Below are positions 27,550-34,888 of a stretch of 53,114 bases of DNA, piece by piece; position 1 is the first letter of the stretch; each line of letters begins with the position of its first letter. The stretch is from Phycisphaerales bacterium (lineage in GTDB: Bacteria; Planctomycetota; Phycisphaerae; Phycisphaerales; UBA1924), in NCBI GenBank assembly GCA_947459215.1, contig CANHCQ010000026.1, forward strand, positions 1-53,114, read 5' to 3'. The notes beneath the pieces were generated by a model. The model had not been told where the DNA came from. It saw only the letters and a list, made by a program, of their open reading frames with translations, and searched no databases. Both the position numbers and the translations under genes were made by a program.

Positions 27550-28329
27550 TCAGAGTGCGCATGGGTTGAAGGGCTGCCACTCCACGGGTTGGTCGCGGAG
27601 CTGAGCGAGTTGCGTGAGATACTGCTCGGCGGGGATTTGCTCCATACCGAACTGGGCGACGTGGTCGTTGGCGATCTGGGAGTCGAGGATCGCGAAGCCG
27701 CGGCGGCGGAGATGGTGGACGAGGTGGACGAGGCAGACTTTGCTGGCGTCGGTGCCGCCAAGGTCAGGGCGATGGAACATGGATTCGCCGCAGAAGACGC
27801 GGCCGAGGGCGACGCCGTAGAGCCCGCCGACGAGGACATGGGGCGTGGACTGCGGGCCGAGGTTTCGGACGAGCAGGAGCTCGGCGGCGGGCTTGGGGGT
27901 TTGGTGGATGGGCAGCCAGGCCTCGATGCTGTGGGCGTGGCCTTGGTTGTGGAGCGCGAGGAAGGCGTTGATGATGCCGGGGCTGAGCCAGGTGGCGGAT
28001 GTGCCGTCGTCGTCGCAATCGCGCGGGCGGGGGACTTGGGCGCAGGAGCTGATGACGGTGGGGAACGCGTGGTCGGTGGTGATGAGGAAGCGGCGGGAGC
28101 GGACACGCTGGGCGAGGGAGCGGCGGATGCGGAAGCGATCGTCGAGCGGTATGAGGGCGCGGTGGCGGGGCTGGACCCATTCGATGACGTCGGTGTTGTC
28201 GCGCGGGTCGGCCATCAGGAACCAGCCGCGGCGGTAGCCTTGGAGGACGAAACTCACCAGCTGCTCGTCGGTGCGAAGCGGGCCGTCGGGAGACGGCGGC
28301 GGCTCGGGTTGGTGGGCGTCGACGGGCAC
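27550..28329 (-). CDS. aat: Leucyl/phenylalanyl-tRNA--protein transferase
   Basis: 259 residues from GTG 28329. Aat adds Leu or Phe to N-terminal Arg/Lys of proteins, marking them for ClpAP in the N-end rule pathway. The diagnostic core is GGLYGVALGRVFCGESMFHR followed by ASKVCLVHLVHHLRRRGFAI and LDSQ. An upstream segment (LISFV-like LVSFVLQGYRRGWFLM) matches the family N-terminus. The GTG is preferred because a GATAAT hexamer stands 6 nt upstream; a TTG at 28347 would extend it by six residues. clpX is nearby, but ClpA/ClpS partners are not in the window. Confidence 0.93.
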   Translation of the reverse strand: MPVDAHQPEPPPSPDGPLRTDEQLVSFVLQGYRRGWFLMADPRDNTDVIEWVQPRHRALIPLDDRFRIRRSLAQRVRSRRFLITTDHAFPTVISSCAQVPRPRDCDDDGTSATWLSPGIINAFLALHNQGHAHSIEAWLPIHQTPKPAAELLLVRNLGPQSTPHVLVGGLYGVALGRVFCGESMFHRPDLGGTDASKVCLVHLVHHLRRRGFAILDSQIANDHVAQFGMEQIPAEQYLTQLAQLRDQPVEWQPFNPCAL

Positions 28330-28335
28330 GGGGCG

Positions 28336-28341
28336 ATTATC
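28336..28341 (-). promoter_or_regulatory. Putative -10 (GATAAT) for aat
   Basis: GATAAT on the minus strand, 6 nt before GTG 28329. It departs from TANNNT at the first base, so it is weaker than the others. Confidence 0.35.
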
Positions 28342-28495
28342 ACACAACGAGGCGAAGAACGGAACGGGGAAACCCGTTGCTTTGGACGGGAATTGTGCGA
28401 TACTGAGGGTGCTGAAATAGGGCCCGTCGGTTTCCGAACAAGCGACGGGGTGGACGGGGCGGCTGATAGGGATGGGCTTCGGCTGGGGAGGACCT

Positions 28496-28744
28496 ATGGA
28501 ACTGCTGGCGCAGGTGGGTGAGACGTCTGTGGTGAAGGAGATCGTGCGGAGCGGCTACTTGCCGTGGGCATTGATCTGCGGCACCATTGTCGTGATATCG
28601 GTCGTCAAGGCGATCGCGAACGCGGCGGTGGGGATTGCGCGGGAGCGGACGCGGCGGGAGATCGCGGCGTTCATCGCGGAGGGGTCGCTTTCGCCCGAGC
28701 AGGGCGAGAAGCTGATGGCGGCGGGGAAGGCGAAAGAGTCCTGA
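28496..28744 (+). CDS. Small membrane protein A with REIAAxIAEG C-terminal motif
   Basis: 82 residues. GGGAGGA lies just upstream of ATG 28496. A membrane segment (ALICGTIVVISVVKAI) is followed by a basic linker and the motif RREIAAFIAEGSLSPEQGEK. The same motif ends the next two proteins. Spacing of Gly-hydrophobic-(S/T)-Pro-Glu recalls SHOCT modules, but the family is not certain. It is the first of four tiny membrane-protein genes in a row, so they are likely one transcript. Confidence 0.85.
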   Translation: MELLAQVGETSVVKEIVRSGYLPWALICGTIVVISVVKAIANAAVGIARERTRREIAAFIAEGSLSPEQGEKLMAAGKAKES

Positions 28745-28775
28745 GAGGCCGATTTTGGCAGAGCGGAGACGACGC

Positions 28776-29015
28776 ATGTGGACGCTGGCGCTTGAGAACA
28801 ACGACATTCTGAAGGTGATCACGCTGGGGATCGGAGCGGTGATCGCCGTGACGTGGATTATCGCGTCCAGCATCCGGGCTGCGGTGGTGGGGCGGGCCAA
28901 GGAGGCGAGCCGCCGCGAGATCGCGGCGTACATTGCCGAGGGCTCGATGACGCCTGAGCAGGGTGAGAAACTGCTGAGCGCCGGAACCGACAAAGGCTCG
29001 TGCAAGAACTGCTGA
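28776..29015 (+). CDS. Small membrane protein B with REIAAxIAEG C-terminal motif
   Basis: 79 residues starting at ATG 28776 after GGAGACG. The membrane segment VITLGIGAVIAVTWIIASSI is followed by RAKEASRREIAAYIAEGSMT and PEQGEKLLSAG. The tail contains two Cys (SCKNC), absent from its sisters. It is 31 bp after gene A and 21 bp before gene C. N-termini of the three proteins differ, while the C-terminal motif is nearly identical. Confidence 0.85.
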   Translation: MWTLALENNDILKVITLGIGAVIAVTWIIASSIRAAVVGRAKEASRREIAAYIAEGSMTPEQGEKLLSAGTDKGSCKNC

Positions 29016-29036
29016 GGCGCCGAGAAGGACACGACC

Positions 29037-29282
29037 ATGACACCAATGTTGACACTGGGCTCTGATGTTGAGATTCTGATTCCGATTATCGCGATCGTGG
29101 GCGGCGTCGCGGTGTGGATCATCCACACGATCATGGCCACGATCACGCAGACGCACGCGACCAAGCAGCGGGAGCAGTCGCGGCGCGAGATCGCGGCGTA
29201 CATCGCCGAGGGCACGATGACCCCGGAGCAGGGCGAAAAGTTGATGGCGGCGGGGGAGCCGCCCAAGAAGCCCGAGGCATGA
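29037..29282 (+). CDS. Small membrane protein C with REIAAxIAEG C-terminal motif
   Basis: 81 residues with AAGGA upstream of ATG 29037. The membrane segment IPIIAIVGGVAVWIIHTIMA is followed by QSRREIAAYIAEGTMTPEQG and EKLMAAGEPPKK. It is the third of the set. Three paralogs differing in the membrane anchor but sharing the soluble motif suggest hetero-oligomers or interchangeable membrane adaptors; that is inference. Confidence 0.85.
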   Translation: MTPMLTLGSDVEILIPIIAIVGGVAVWIIHTIMATITQTHATKQREQSRREIAAYIAEGTMTPEQGEKLMAAGEPPKKPEA

Positions 29283-29323
29283 GCGCGGCGACGGGCGACT
29301 GATTCTTTTGGAGGGGATGAACC

Positions 29324-29431
29324 GTGGTGATCTCGTGGTTTGAGATCCTGGCGATGGCAGCGTTTGGCTTTCTCGCGGGGTTGGGCGCTGTGACTCTTGT
29401 AGCGGTCGTGGTATCGCGGCGGAAGAAGTGA
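29324..29431 (+). CDS. 35-residue single-pass membrane peptide
   Basis: The GTG at 29324 lies 7 nt after GGAGGGG, which sets the start. Nearly the whole peptide is one membrane segment (EILAMAAFGFLAGLGAVTLV), ending in SRRKK. It lacks the REIAA motif of the three preceding genes. The good ribosome-binding site and position in the run support it despite its length. Confidence 0.65.
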   Translation: MVISWFEILAMAAFGFLAGLGAVTLVAVVVSRRKK

Positions 29432-29449
29432 TTCATTTGGTGGGCAACG

Positions 29450-29932
29450 ATGCTCCGCCGCATGAGTCACGCACTTCCCCAACTCGAATGGTTCGATCGC
29501 CCCGATGACACGGGCGAGGCGGGCCTGCGCTTCTCGTGCACGATGTGCGGCAACTGCTGCAGTGGGCCTGAGGGATATGTGCTCATCGACGACGCCGAGG
29601 CGGCGGCGCTGGCGAAGCGGCTGGGGATCTCGCTGCAGGAGTTTGTCGAGCGCTACACGCGAGCGACGAGCGCGGGGCGGTCGCTGACAGAGCGCGTGAC
29701 GGATCTGGGCAACGACTGCGTGTTTCTGGATCGCGAGAAGATACCGGGCAAAGCCGTCTGTGGCGTGTACGAGGATCGGCCTAAGCAGTGCCGTACGTGG
29801 CCGTTTTGGAAGAGCCTGCTGCATTCGAAAAGACACTGGGAACGGGCCAAGGCGATCTGCCCGGGGATGGACCGTGGTGAGCGATTCGGGCCCGAGGTGA
29901 TTCGGCAGCGGCGGGGCGTGATCGATATCTGA
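29450..29932 (+). CDS. YkgJ-family cysteine cluster protein
   Basis: 160 residues. The family's CxxCxxCC motif is present as CTMCGNCC near residue 30, followed by the second Cys set CGVYEDRPKQCRTWPFW and a final Cys in AKAICPGMDRG. These proteins are thought to bind zinc or an iron-sulfur centre; their role is not settled. ATG 29450 is used; ATG 29462 is also possible. It is 18 bp after the 35-residue peptide and 41 bp before the permease. Confidence 0.9.
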   Translation: MLRRMSHALPQLEWFDRPDDTGEAGLRFSCTMCGNCCSGPEGYVLIDDAEAAALAKRLGISLQEFVERYTRATSAGRSLTERVTDLGNDCVFLDREKIPGKAVCGVYEDRPKQCRTWPFWKSLLHSKRHWERAKAICPGMDRGERFGPEVIRQRRGVIDI

Positions 29933-29962
29933 CGAATCTGCCGGGGGCGGCGGGCCGAAACC

Positions 29963-29968
29963 TATCCT
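29963..29968 (+). promoter_or_regulatory. Putative -10 (TATCCT) for leaderless permease gene
   Basis: TATCCT, 5 nt before GTG 29974. Confidence 0.4.
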
Positions 29969-29973
29969 CAGCC

Positions 29974-31110
29974 GTGCTGCGGATTGCGATGCAGATGCTG
30001 TTCGGCGACCGCACGAAGTACCTGACACTCGTGCTGTCGCTGGCGTTCGCCACCATGCTGATGAACCAGCAGGGGGCGATCTTTTTGGGTCTCTTGCGGC
30101 AGGCGACGGGCCCCTTGCAGAACGTGGGGCAGGCTGACCTGTGGATCGTGGACCCGAGCACCGAATGGATCGCGGAGTACCGGCCGCTGTCGGACACAAA
30201 GCTGCAGCGGGTGCGGAGCGTGGAGGGCGTGGCGTGGGCCGAGCCGTTCTTCAGCAACTACGCGATCACGGAACTGAACAACGGGACATTCAAGCGGGTG
30301 CAGATCATCGGGATCGCGCGGTCGACGCTGGCGGGACGGCCGCCGGAGATGATCGAGGGCCGGATCGAGGATCTGTGGACGCCCGACGCGATCATCGTGG
30401 AGCAGAAGAGCCGGGTGAAGCTGGGAAACGTGAACATCGGGGACGTGATCAAGATCAACGACAAGCGGGCGGTGGTGGTGGGCTTCTGCAAGGCGCGGCA
30501 GGGCTTTGAGAGCAACGCGATCATCTACACGACGTACGACAACGCCACGCGGTTCACACCGGTGGGGCGCAAGGCGATCAGCTACATCCTGGTGCGGGCG
30601 AAGGAAGGCGTGGGGCTCGATGTCCTGAAGCAGCGGATCAACGCGCTGGGCGACGTCGCGGCGTGGACAACCGACGAGTTCCGCGTGAACACCATGCGGT
30701 TCATCACCATCGCCACAGGAATCGGGTTCAACTTCGGGATCACGATCGCGCTTGGGTTTGTCGTGGGCCTGCTGCTTTCGGCGAGCGTGTTCTATCAGTT
30801 CACGCTCGAGAATCTGCGGCAGTTTGCGACGCTCAAGGCTTTGGGTGCGTCGGGGTGGCTGCTGTCGTGCATGGTGCTGCTGCAGGCACTGGTGGTCGGG
30901 TTCATCGGGTATGGCATTGGCGTGGGGATGGCGGGGGCGTTCACGCTGGTGACGAAGTACTCAGAGAGTGAACTCGCGGCGATCTTGCCGTGGGAGCTTT
31001 TGGTGATCTCGCTGGTGGCGATGTTGATGACGGTGATGCTGGGGAGCGTGTTGAGTCTGCGGCGGGTGATCACGGTCAGTCCGGGTGCGGTGTTCAGTTC
31101 GGCAAGTTGA
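29974..31110 (+). CDS. ABC transporter permease, DevC/FtsX-like
   Basis: 378 residues. Topology is one N-terminal membrane segment, a large extracytoplasmic domain (residues about 45-235), then three segments (GFNFGITIALGFVVGLLLSA; LSCMVLLQALVVGFIGYGIG; VISLVAMLMTVMLGSVLSL). This MacB/FtsX layout with LRQFATLKALGAS after the second segment matches DevC-type exporters. The membrane fusion protein follows after 24 bp. The ATPase that should power it is not adjacent. Confidence 0.9.
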   Translation: MLRIAMQMLFGDRTKYLTLVLSLAFATMLMNQQGAIFLGLLRQATGPLQNVGQADLWIVDPSTEWIAEYRPLSDTKLQRVRSVEGVAWAEPFFSNYAITELNNGTFKRVQIIGIARSTLAGRPPEMIEGRIEDLWTPDAIIVEQKSRVKLGNVNIGDVIKINDKRAVVVGFCKARQGFESNAIIYTTYDNATRFTPVGRKAISYILVRAKEGVGLDVLKQRINALGDVAAWTTDEFRVNTMRFITIATGIGFNFGITIALGFVVGLLLSASVFYQFTLENLRQFATLKALGASGWLLSCMVLLQALVVGFIGYGIGVGMAGAFTLVTKYSESELAAILPWELLVISLVAMLMTVMLGSVLSLRRVITVSPGAVFSSAS

Positions 31111-31134
31111 GGTTCGCGAACGAGGAAGGCAGTC

Positions 31135-32196
31135 ATGCTGCGATGGTTGACGATTGTGCTGTCGGTGGTGGGTCTGGCGGTCGGCGTTGTCGCCGTGGCG
31201 GTGGGAAAGCAGGAGATTCCCGACACACCTCTGGCGCGGCCGGCGAGCGTGAACCCGTTCGGTAAGGGAGTGGCGGCGCTCGGGATTGTCGAGCCCTCGG
31301 GACGCGCGATCGAAATCGCGTCGGCCGATCCCGGGCTGGTGGCCGAGGTGCTGGTCGATGTGGGCGATGTGGTGAAGAAGGATCAGGTGCTGATGCGGCT
31401 GGACGCGCGGGCGATCGAGTCGCAGATCGTGGCGGCGAAGGGCGAGTTGGCGGGAGCCGAGGCGGAGGTTGCGCGCTGGCACGCGATCCCACGGGCGGAG
31501 GATGTGCCGCCGCTGGAGGCGGCGCTGCTGCGTGCCAAGGCGCAGTTGGTGGATGCCCAGGACAAGCTGGCGCGCTCGGCGGACGCGGTGAAGACCGGAG
31601 CGATGTCGGCGCGCGACGTGGCGTCGGCCGAGGCGGCGGTGCAGATCGCGCGGGCGGAGTTTGCGTCGGCGCAGGCGAATCTGGATCGGCTGAAAGCCGG
31701 TGGGTGGAAGGCGGATCTGGTGGTCGCGGAAGCAGCGGCGGCGACGGTGCGGGCGCGGATCGTGTCGCTGGAACTGCTGAAGGATCGCCTGACCGTGCGT
31801 TCGCCGCGGGATGGCACGGTGCTTCGGCGTGAGGTCGAGGCGGGCGAGTACATCCTCGGGCCGGTGAGCCGCACAAGGGCGCCACTGGTGATCGGTGATC
31901 TGACGAAGCTCCACGTGCGGGCGCAGGTGGACGAGGAGGACATCGGGCTGGTGGCGATGGGTTCGAAGGCGATCGGCCGGACGCGCGGTGCGGTGCAGCG
32001 TGAGTTGGAACTGAAGATCGTGCGGATCGAGCCGTACGCGCGGCCAAAGCCGACGCTGTCGGGCTCGAACATCGAGCGAACGGATACGCGTGTGATCGAC
32101 GTGGTGCTCGAGGTGGTTGAAGCCGTCGGAGGGAAGGGTGCGTACCGGATCGTGCCGGGGCAGGCGGTGGATGTGTTCTTGGATGCGGCGAAGTAG
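31135..32196 (+). CDS. HlyD/DevB-like membrane fusion protein
   Basis: 353 residues with a GAGGAAGG ribosome-binding site. An N-terminal membrane anchor precedes the lipoyl half-motif (VAEVLVDVGDVVKKDQVLMR), a long alpha-helical hairpin rich in Ala/Glu/Arg, the second lipoyl half (LTVRSPRDGTVLRREVEAG) and a beta-barrel region. It should bridge the DevC-like permease to an outer-membrane channel. No TolC-like gene is in the window. An 8-bp minisatellite begins directly after its stop. Confidence 0.92.
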   Translation: MLRWLTIVLSVVGLAVGVVAVAVGKQEIPDTPLARPASVNPFGKGVAALGIVEPSGRAIEIASADPGLVAEVLVDVGDVVKKDQVLMRLDARAIESQIVAAKGELAGAEAEVARWHAIPRAEDVPPLEAALLRAKAQLVDAQDKLARSADAVKTGAMSARDVASAEAAVQIARAEFASAQANLDRLKAGGWKADLVVAEAAAATVRARIVSLELLKDRLTVRSPRDGTVLRREVEAGEYILGPVSRTRAPLVIGDLTKLHVRAQVDEEDIGLVAMGSKAIGRTRGAVQRELELKIVRIEPYARPKPTLSGSNIERTDTRVIDVVLEVVEAVGGKGAYRIVPGQAVDVFLDAAK

Positions 32197-32280
32197 TGGA
32201 GTAGTGGAGCAGTGGAGCAGTGGAGCAGTGGAGCAGTGGGGCAGTGGGGCAGTGGGGCAGTGGAGGAGTGGGGCAGTGGG
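32197..32280. repeat. 8-bp tandem repeat (about 10.5 copies)
   Basis: Unit TGGAGCAG with TGGGGCAG, TGGAGTAG and TGGAGGAG variants, starting one base after the fusion-protein stop. A period of 8 is not a multiple of three, so copy changes would not keep a frame. It is a candidate VNTR. Confidence 0.9.
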
Positions 32281-32293
32281 AGAAACTGACATA

Positions 32294-32312
32294 GACCGGC
32301 CGGAGGCCGGTC
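32294..32312. terminator. GC hairpin between convergent genes
   Basis: GACCGGCC, loop GGA, GGCCGGTC: a perfect 8-bp stem touching the stop codon of the gene at 32313. It belongs to the GGA/TCC-loop palindromes also seen at 24175 and 45711. It may terminate both converging transcripts, although no T-run follows. Confidence 0.5.
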
Positions 32313-33158
32313 CTACTGGAATGACTGGGCCATGGCGATGGCTGCGGCGACCATGACGTTGAGGGAGTCGACACCGGCGCGTTGCGGGATGCGGACGCGG
32401 TGGATGGCGTGTGCCATGGTGTCGGAGGCGAGGCCGGGGCCTTCGCTGCCCAGGAGCAGGGCGATGCGACGCGACGGTGGGATGCGGACTTCACGCAGCG
32501 GCGTGGCGGCAGGATCGGGCGTGAGGGCGAGGGTGTCGAATCCGGCGGCGTGGATGCGGGCGAGGGCGGTGTTCCACGGCGCGAGGGTGACGAATGGGAC
32601 GCGGAGGGCGTGGCCCATCGAGACGCGGATGGACTTGCGGTAGAGCGGGTCGGCGCACTGGGGCGAGAGGACGATGGGCGTGCCTTCGGGTGCGAGGGCG
32701 GAAACGCAGCGGAAGATGCCGCCGACGTTGTCGATATTGGTGAGATCCTCGAGCACGACAAGCGCGGGTGCGGCGGCGATCAGGGCATCGGTCAGCTCGG
32801 CCGTGAGCGGCGCCGGTCGGCTGCCCGCCGCGAGGATCCCGCGGTGGAACTTGAAGCCGACGATGGACTCCATAACGGTCTCCGCGACCGTGTAGACAGG
32901 CACCTCGAGCGGGAGCGGCGCGAGCAGATCGGAATAGGTGTCGGTCTTGGACTCGGCGACCAGGATGCTGCGGCAGCGGTGGCGGCCGTGGATCAGATGT
33001 TCGACAACAAAATGGCCCTCGCAGATGAAGACCCCGTGGGGAGACTGAGCGTCGAGGCCGCGGAAGAGATCCCCCTCTTTCAGGCCGAGGTACTCCCGCA
33101 CCCGTGGATCGGCGGGATCGGAGATCGGCGTGAGTCTGTCCGCGGGGAGGGCGGCCAC
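32313..33158 (-). CDS. TrmH/SpoU-family RNA 2'-O-methyltransferase
   Basis: 281 residues. All three SPOUT-knot motifs are present: LEDLTNIDNVGGIFR (motif 1, with the Asn and Arg), ALLLGSEGPGL (motif 2) and IPQRAGVDSLNVMVAAAIAM (motif 3). The N-terminal part (HGVFICEGHFVVEHLI) resembles the substrate-binding region of SpoU enzymes. The target could be rRNA or tRNA. The start is GTG 33158; no better ATG is in frame. Confidence 0.92.
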   Translation of the reverse strand: MAALPADRLTPISDPADPRVREYLGLKEGDLFRGLDAQSPHGVFICEGHFVVEHLIHGRHRCRSILVAESKTDTYSDLLAPLPLEVPVYTVAETVMESIVGFKFHRGILAAGSRPAPLTAELTDALIAAAPALVVLEDLTNIDNVGGIFRCVSALAPEGTPIVLSPQCADPLYRKSIRVSMGHALRVPFVTLAPWNTALARIHAAGFDTLALTPDPAATPLREVRIPPSRRIALLLGSEGPGLASDTMAHAIHRVRIPQRAGVDSLNVMVAAAIAMAQSFQ

Positions 33159-33201
33159 GCGGTATTGTTCGCGTCGGTCTGCGTCGAAACCCGATCAAGA
33201 T

Positions 33202-33322
33202 TCACCACGGAGGCACCGAGACACAGAGAAGAAGCGTCTTGTTGATGCTGCGGTACGTGATCCGAACGTTTCCGCCACTCTCTTCCTGTCTTTCTCTGTG
33301 CCTCTGTGTCTCTGTGGTTCAA
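33202..33322. repeat. Long inverted repeat with CACAGAG-type arms
   Basis: The left arm (33202-33235) contains CACCACGGAGGCACCGAGAC. The right arm (33289-33322) contains CTCTGTGCCTCTGTGTCTCT, and the two pair imperfectly around about 55 bp. The right arm ends 5 bp before the uppP start. A second copy lies at 50739-50876, also directly upstream of a gene. Confidence 0.8.
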
Positions 33323-33327
33323 CTTCC

Positions 33328-34209
33328 ATGCAACTCTGGCAAGCCGTCATACTGGGTCTGGTCGAAGGAATCACCGAGTACCTGCCGGTGTCATCGACGG
33401 GGCATCTGATCATCACCGGCGATCTGCTCGGGCTGGACAAGCCGGAGACGAAAGACGCGTTGAACGCGTTCAACATCATCGTGCAGGGCGGTGCGATTCT
33501 GGCGGTGCTGGGGCTGTATTTCCCGCGGTTCGTGCGGATGCTGATGGGGCTGCTCGGGCGCGACCCGGTGGGCTTCAAGATGTTCGCGAACGTGGTTGTC
33601 GCGTTCCTGCCCGCGGCGGTGGTTGGCTTGGCGCTGAACAAGGTCATTGAGGCGAAGCTGTTTCATCTGGGGCCGGTGGTGTTCTCGCTGGTGGTGGGGG
33701 GGCTCTTCATGATCGGGGTGGAGATCTGGCGGCGATCGCGCCCGCCGCGGAAGGGCGGCGTGGAGGGGATCGGCGGTAAGTCGGTCGAGGACATGACCGT
33801 GTTCGATGCGCTGTTCGTGGGCGTGCTGCAGATCGTCGCGATGTGGCCGGGCACGAGCCGCTCGATGATGACGATCACGGCGGGCTATTTCCGCGGGCTC
33901 AAGCCCTCGGCGGCTGCGGAGTTCAGCTTCCTGCTGGGGATGCCGACGCTGCTCGCGGCGACGATGTACAAGCTGTACAAGGACGTGAGCAACAACGACC
34001 CGGGGCATCAGTCGTTCATCAAGGTGCTTGGCGTGACGCCGGTGCTCGTGGGTATCGCGGTGGCGGCGGTGAGCGCGGCGATCGCGGTGAGGTGGTTGGT
34101 GCGGTTCCTCACGCGGCACGGGCTGGCGCCGTTTGGGTACTACCGCATTGTGCTGGGCGTGGTGATGCTGATCCTCGCGGTGAGCGGGGTTGTGACGGTG
34201 AACGCCTGA
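33328..34209 (+). CDS. uppP: Undecaprenyl-diphosphatase UppP (BacA)
   Basis: 293 residues, integral membrane enzyme that removes a phosphate from undecaprenyl pyrophosphate to recycle the carrier for peptidoglycan and polysaccharide synthesis. Catalytic motif 1 is LVEGITEYLPVSSTGHLI at the N-terminus; motif 2 is MWPGTSRSMMTI near residue 172. Several hydrophobic segments and a usual length support the call. Its immediate 5' region is taken up by the CACAGAG inverted repeat, so no ordinary promoter or Shine-Dalgarno is visible next to the ATG. Confidence 0.97.
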   Translation: MQLWQAVILGLVEGITEYLPVSSTGHLIITGDLLGLDKPETKDALNAFNIIVQGGAILAVLGLYFPRFVRMLMGLLGRDPVGFKMFANVVVAFLPAAVVGLALNKVIEAKLFHLGPVVFSLVVGGLFMIGVEIWRRSRPPRKGGVEGIGGKSVEDMTVFDALFVGVLQIVAMWPGTSRSMMTITAGYFRGLKPSAAAEFSFLLGMPTLLAATMYKLYKDVSNNDPGHQSFIKVLGVTPVLVGIAVAAVSAAIAVRWLVRFLTRHGLAPFGYYRIVLGVVMLILAVSGVVTVNA

Positions 34210-34229
34210 TCGGTCCGTCAGAGCGAAGC

Positions 34230-34300
34230 GCGGGGCCGAAAAACATCAGGCCCGCACGCTTTCGCGTCCGGGCCCGCTCGAAGGAGGACAGTCGAGCGGG
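34230..34300 (+). other. Structured intergenic segment with AGGAGG in a hairpin loop
   Basis: GGGCC/GGCCC flank an A-rich loop near 34231-34251. Next comes a perfect 9-bp stem CCCGCTCGA (34273-34281) and TCGAGCGGG (34292-34300) whose 10-nt loop is AGGAGGACAG. The first hairpin could terminate uppP. A Shine-Dalgarno-like loop is unusual and could mark a small RNA; no ORF follows it convincingly. Confidence 0.45.
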
Positions 34301-34383
34301 ATACCGGGTTCGCGACGGACGCGATGCATTGGACGCCGCGGTTTTCGGTCGGCGACTGGCTTGTTTGCACAAACATCACGCGG

Positions 34384-34869
34384 TCAGCGTTCGATGAGGC
34401 CGTCGCGGACGGCGACTTCGCCCCGCGCCGCCATTTGACGTATTCCCTCGTAGGCGGCGGCGCAGACGGCGGTGGCGAGGTTCAGACCACGCTCCCCGGG
34501 CACCATGGGAAAGCGAAGGCAGCGGTCGGCGTGGCGGGTGAGGAGCGACTCGGGCAGGCCGGCTGTCTCTTTTCCGAAGACGAGGTAGTCGCCGCGATGG
34601 ATGTCGGCGTCGAAGACGCTTCGGGGCGCGTGCGCCGAGAAGAACCACATGCGCAACGGGGATTCCGTGCCGAGGAAGGCGTTCCAATCCGAGTGCTGCT
34701 TGACGCCGAGACGGGGCCAGTAATCAAGGCCAGCGCGGCGACAGGCCTTCTCGCTGACTTCAAAGCCAAGGGGTTCGATCAAGTGCAGCCCGCACCCGAG
34801 CACGATCGCGGTCCGTCCGATGTTCCCAGTGTTGTTGGGAATCTCCGGCTCGTGGAGCACGATGTGCAT
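34384..34869 (-). CDS. trmL: tRNA (cytidine/uridine-34-2'-O)-methyltransferase TrmL
   Basis: 161 residues. The N-terminal block MHIVLHEPEIPNNTGNIGR is diagnostic of TrmL (YibK), which methylates the wobble ribose of tRNA-Leu. YLVFGKETAGLPE is the second SPOUT motif, and RGLNLATAVCAAAYE the third. ATG 34869 gives the family N-terminus directly; a GTG five codons upstream is possible. It ends the minus-strand run after the thioredoxin-fold gene, with a 19-bp gap. Confidence 0.95.
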   Translation of the reverse strand: MHIVLHEPEIPNNTGNIGRTAIVLGCGLHLIEPLGFEVSEKACRRAGLDYWPRLGVKQHSDWNAFLGTESPLRMWFFSAHAPRSVFDADIHRGDYLVFGKETAGLPESLLTRHADRCLRFPMVPGERGLNLATAVCAAAYEGIRQMAARGEVAVRDGLIER

Positions 34870-34888
34870 CAGCGGCGACGACACGCGG

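Noticed and set aside
27550..28329. Functional N-end rule operon with clpX
   Set aside because: aat and clpX are 11 kb apart on opposite strands, and the Aat pathway uses ClpA/ClpS, not ClpX.
32197..32280. CRISPR-like array
   Set aside because: The 8-bp unit is directly abutting with no spacers; it is a minisatellite.
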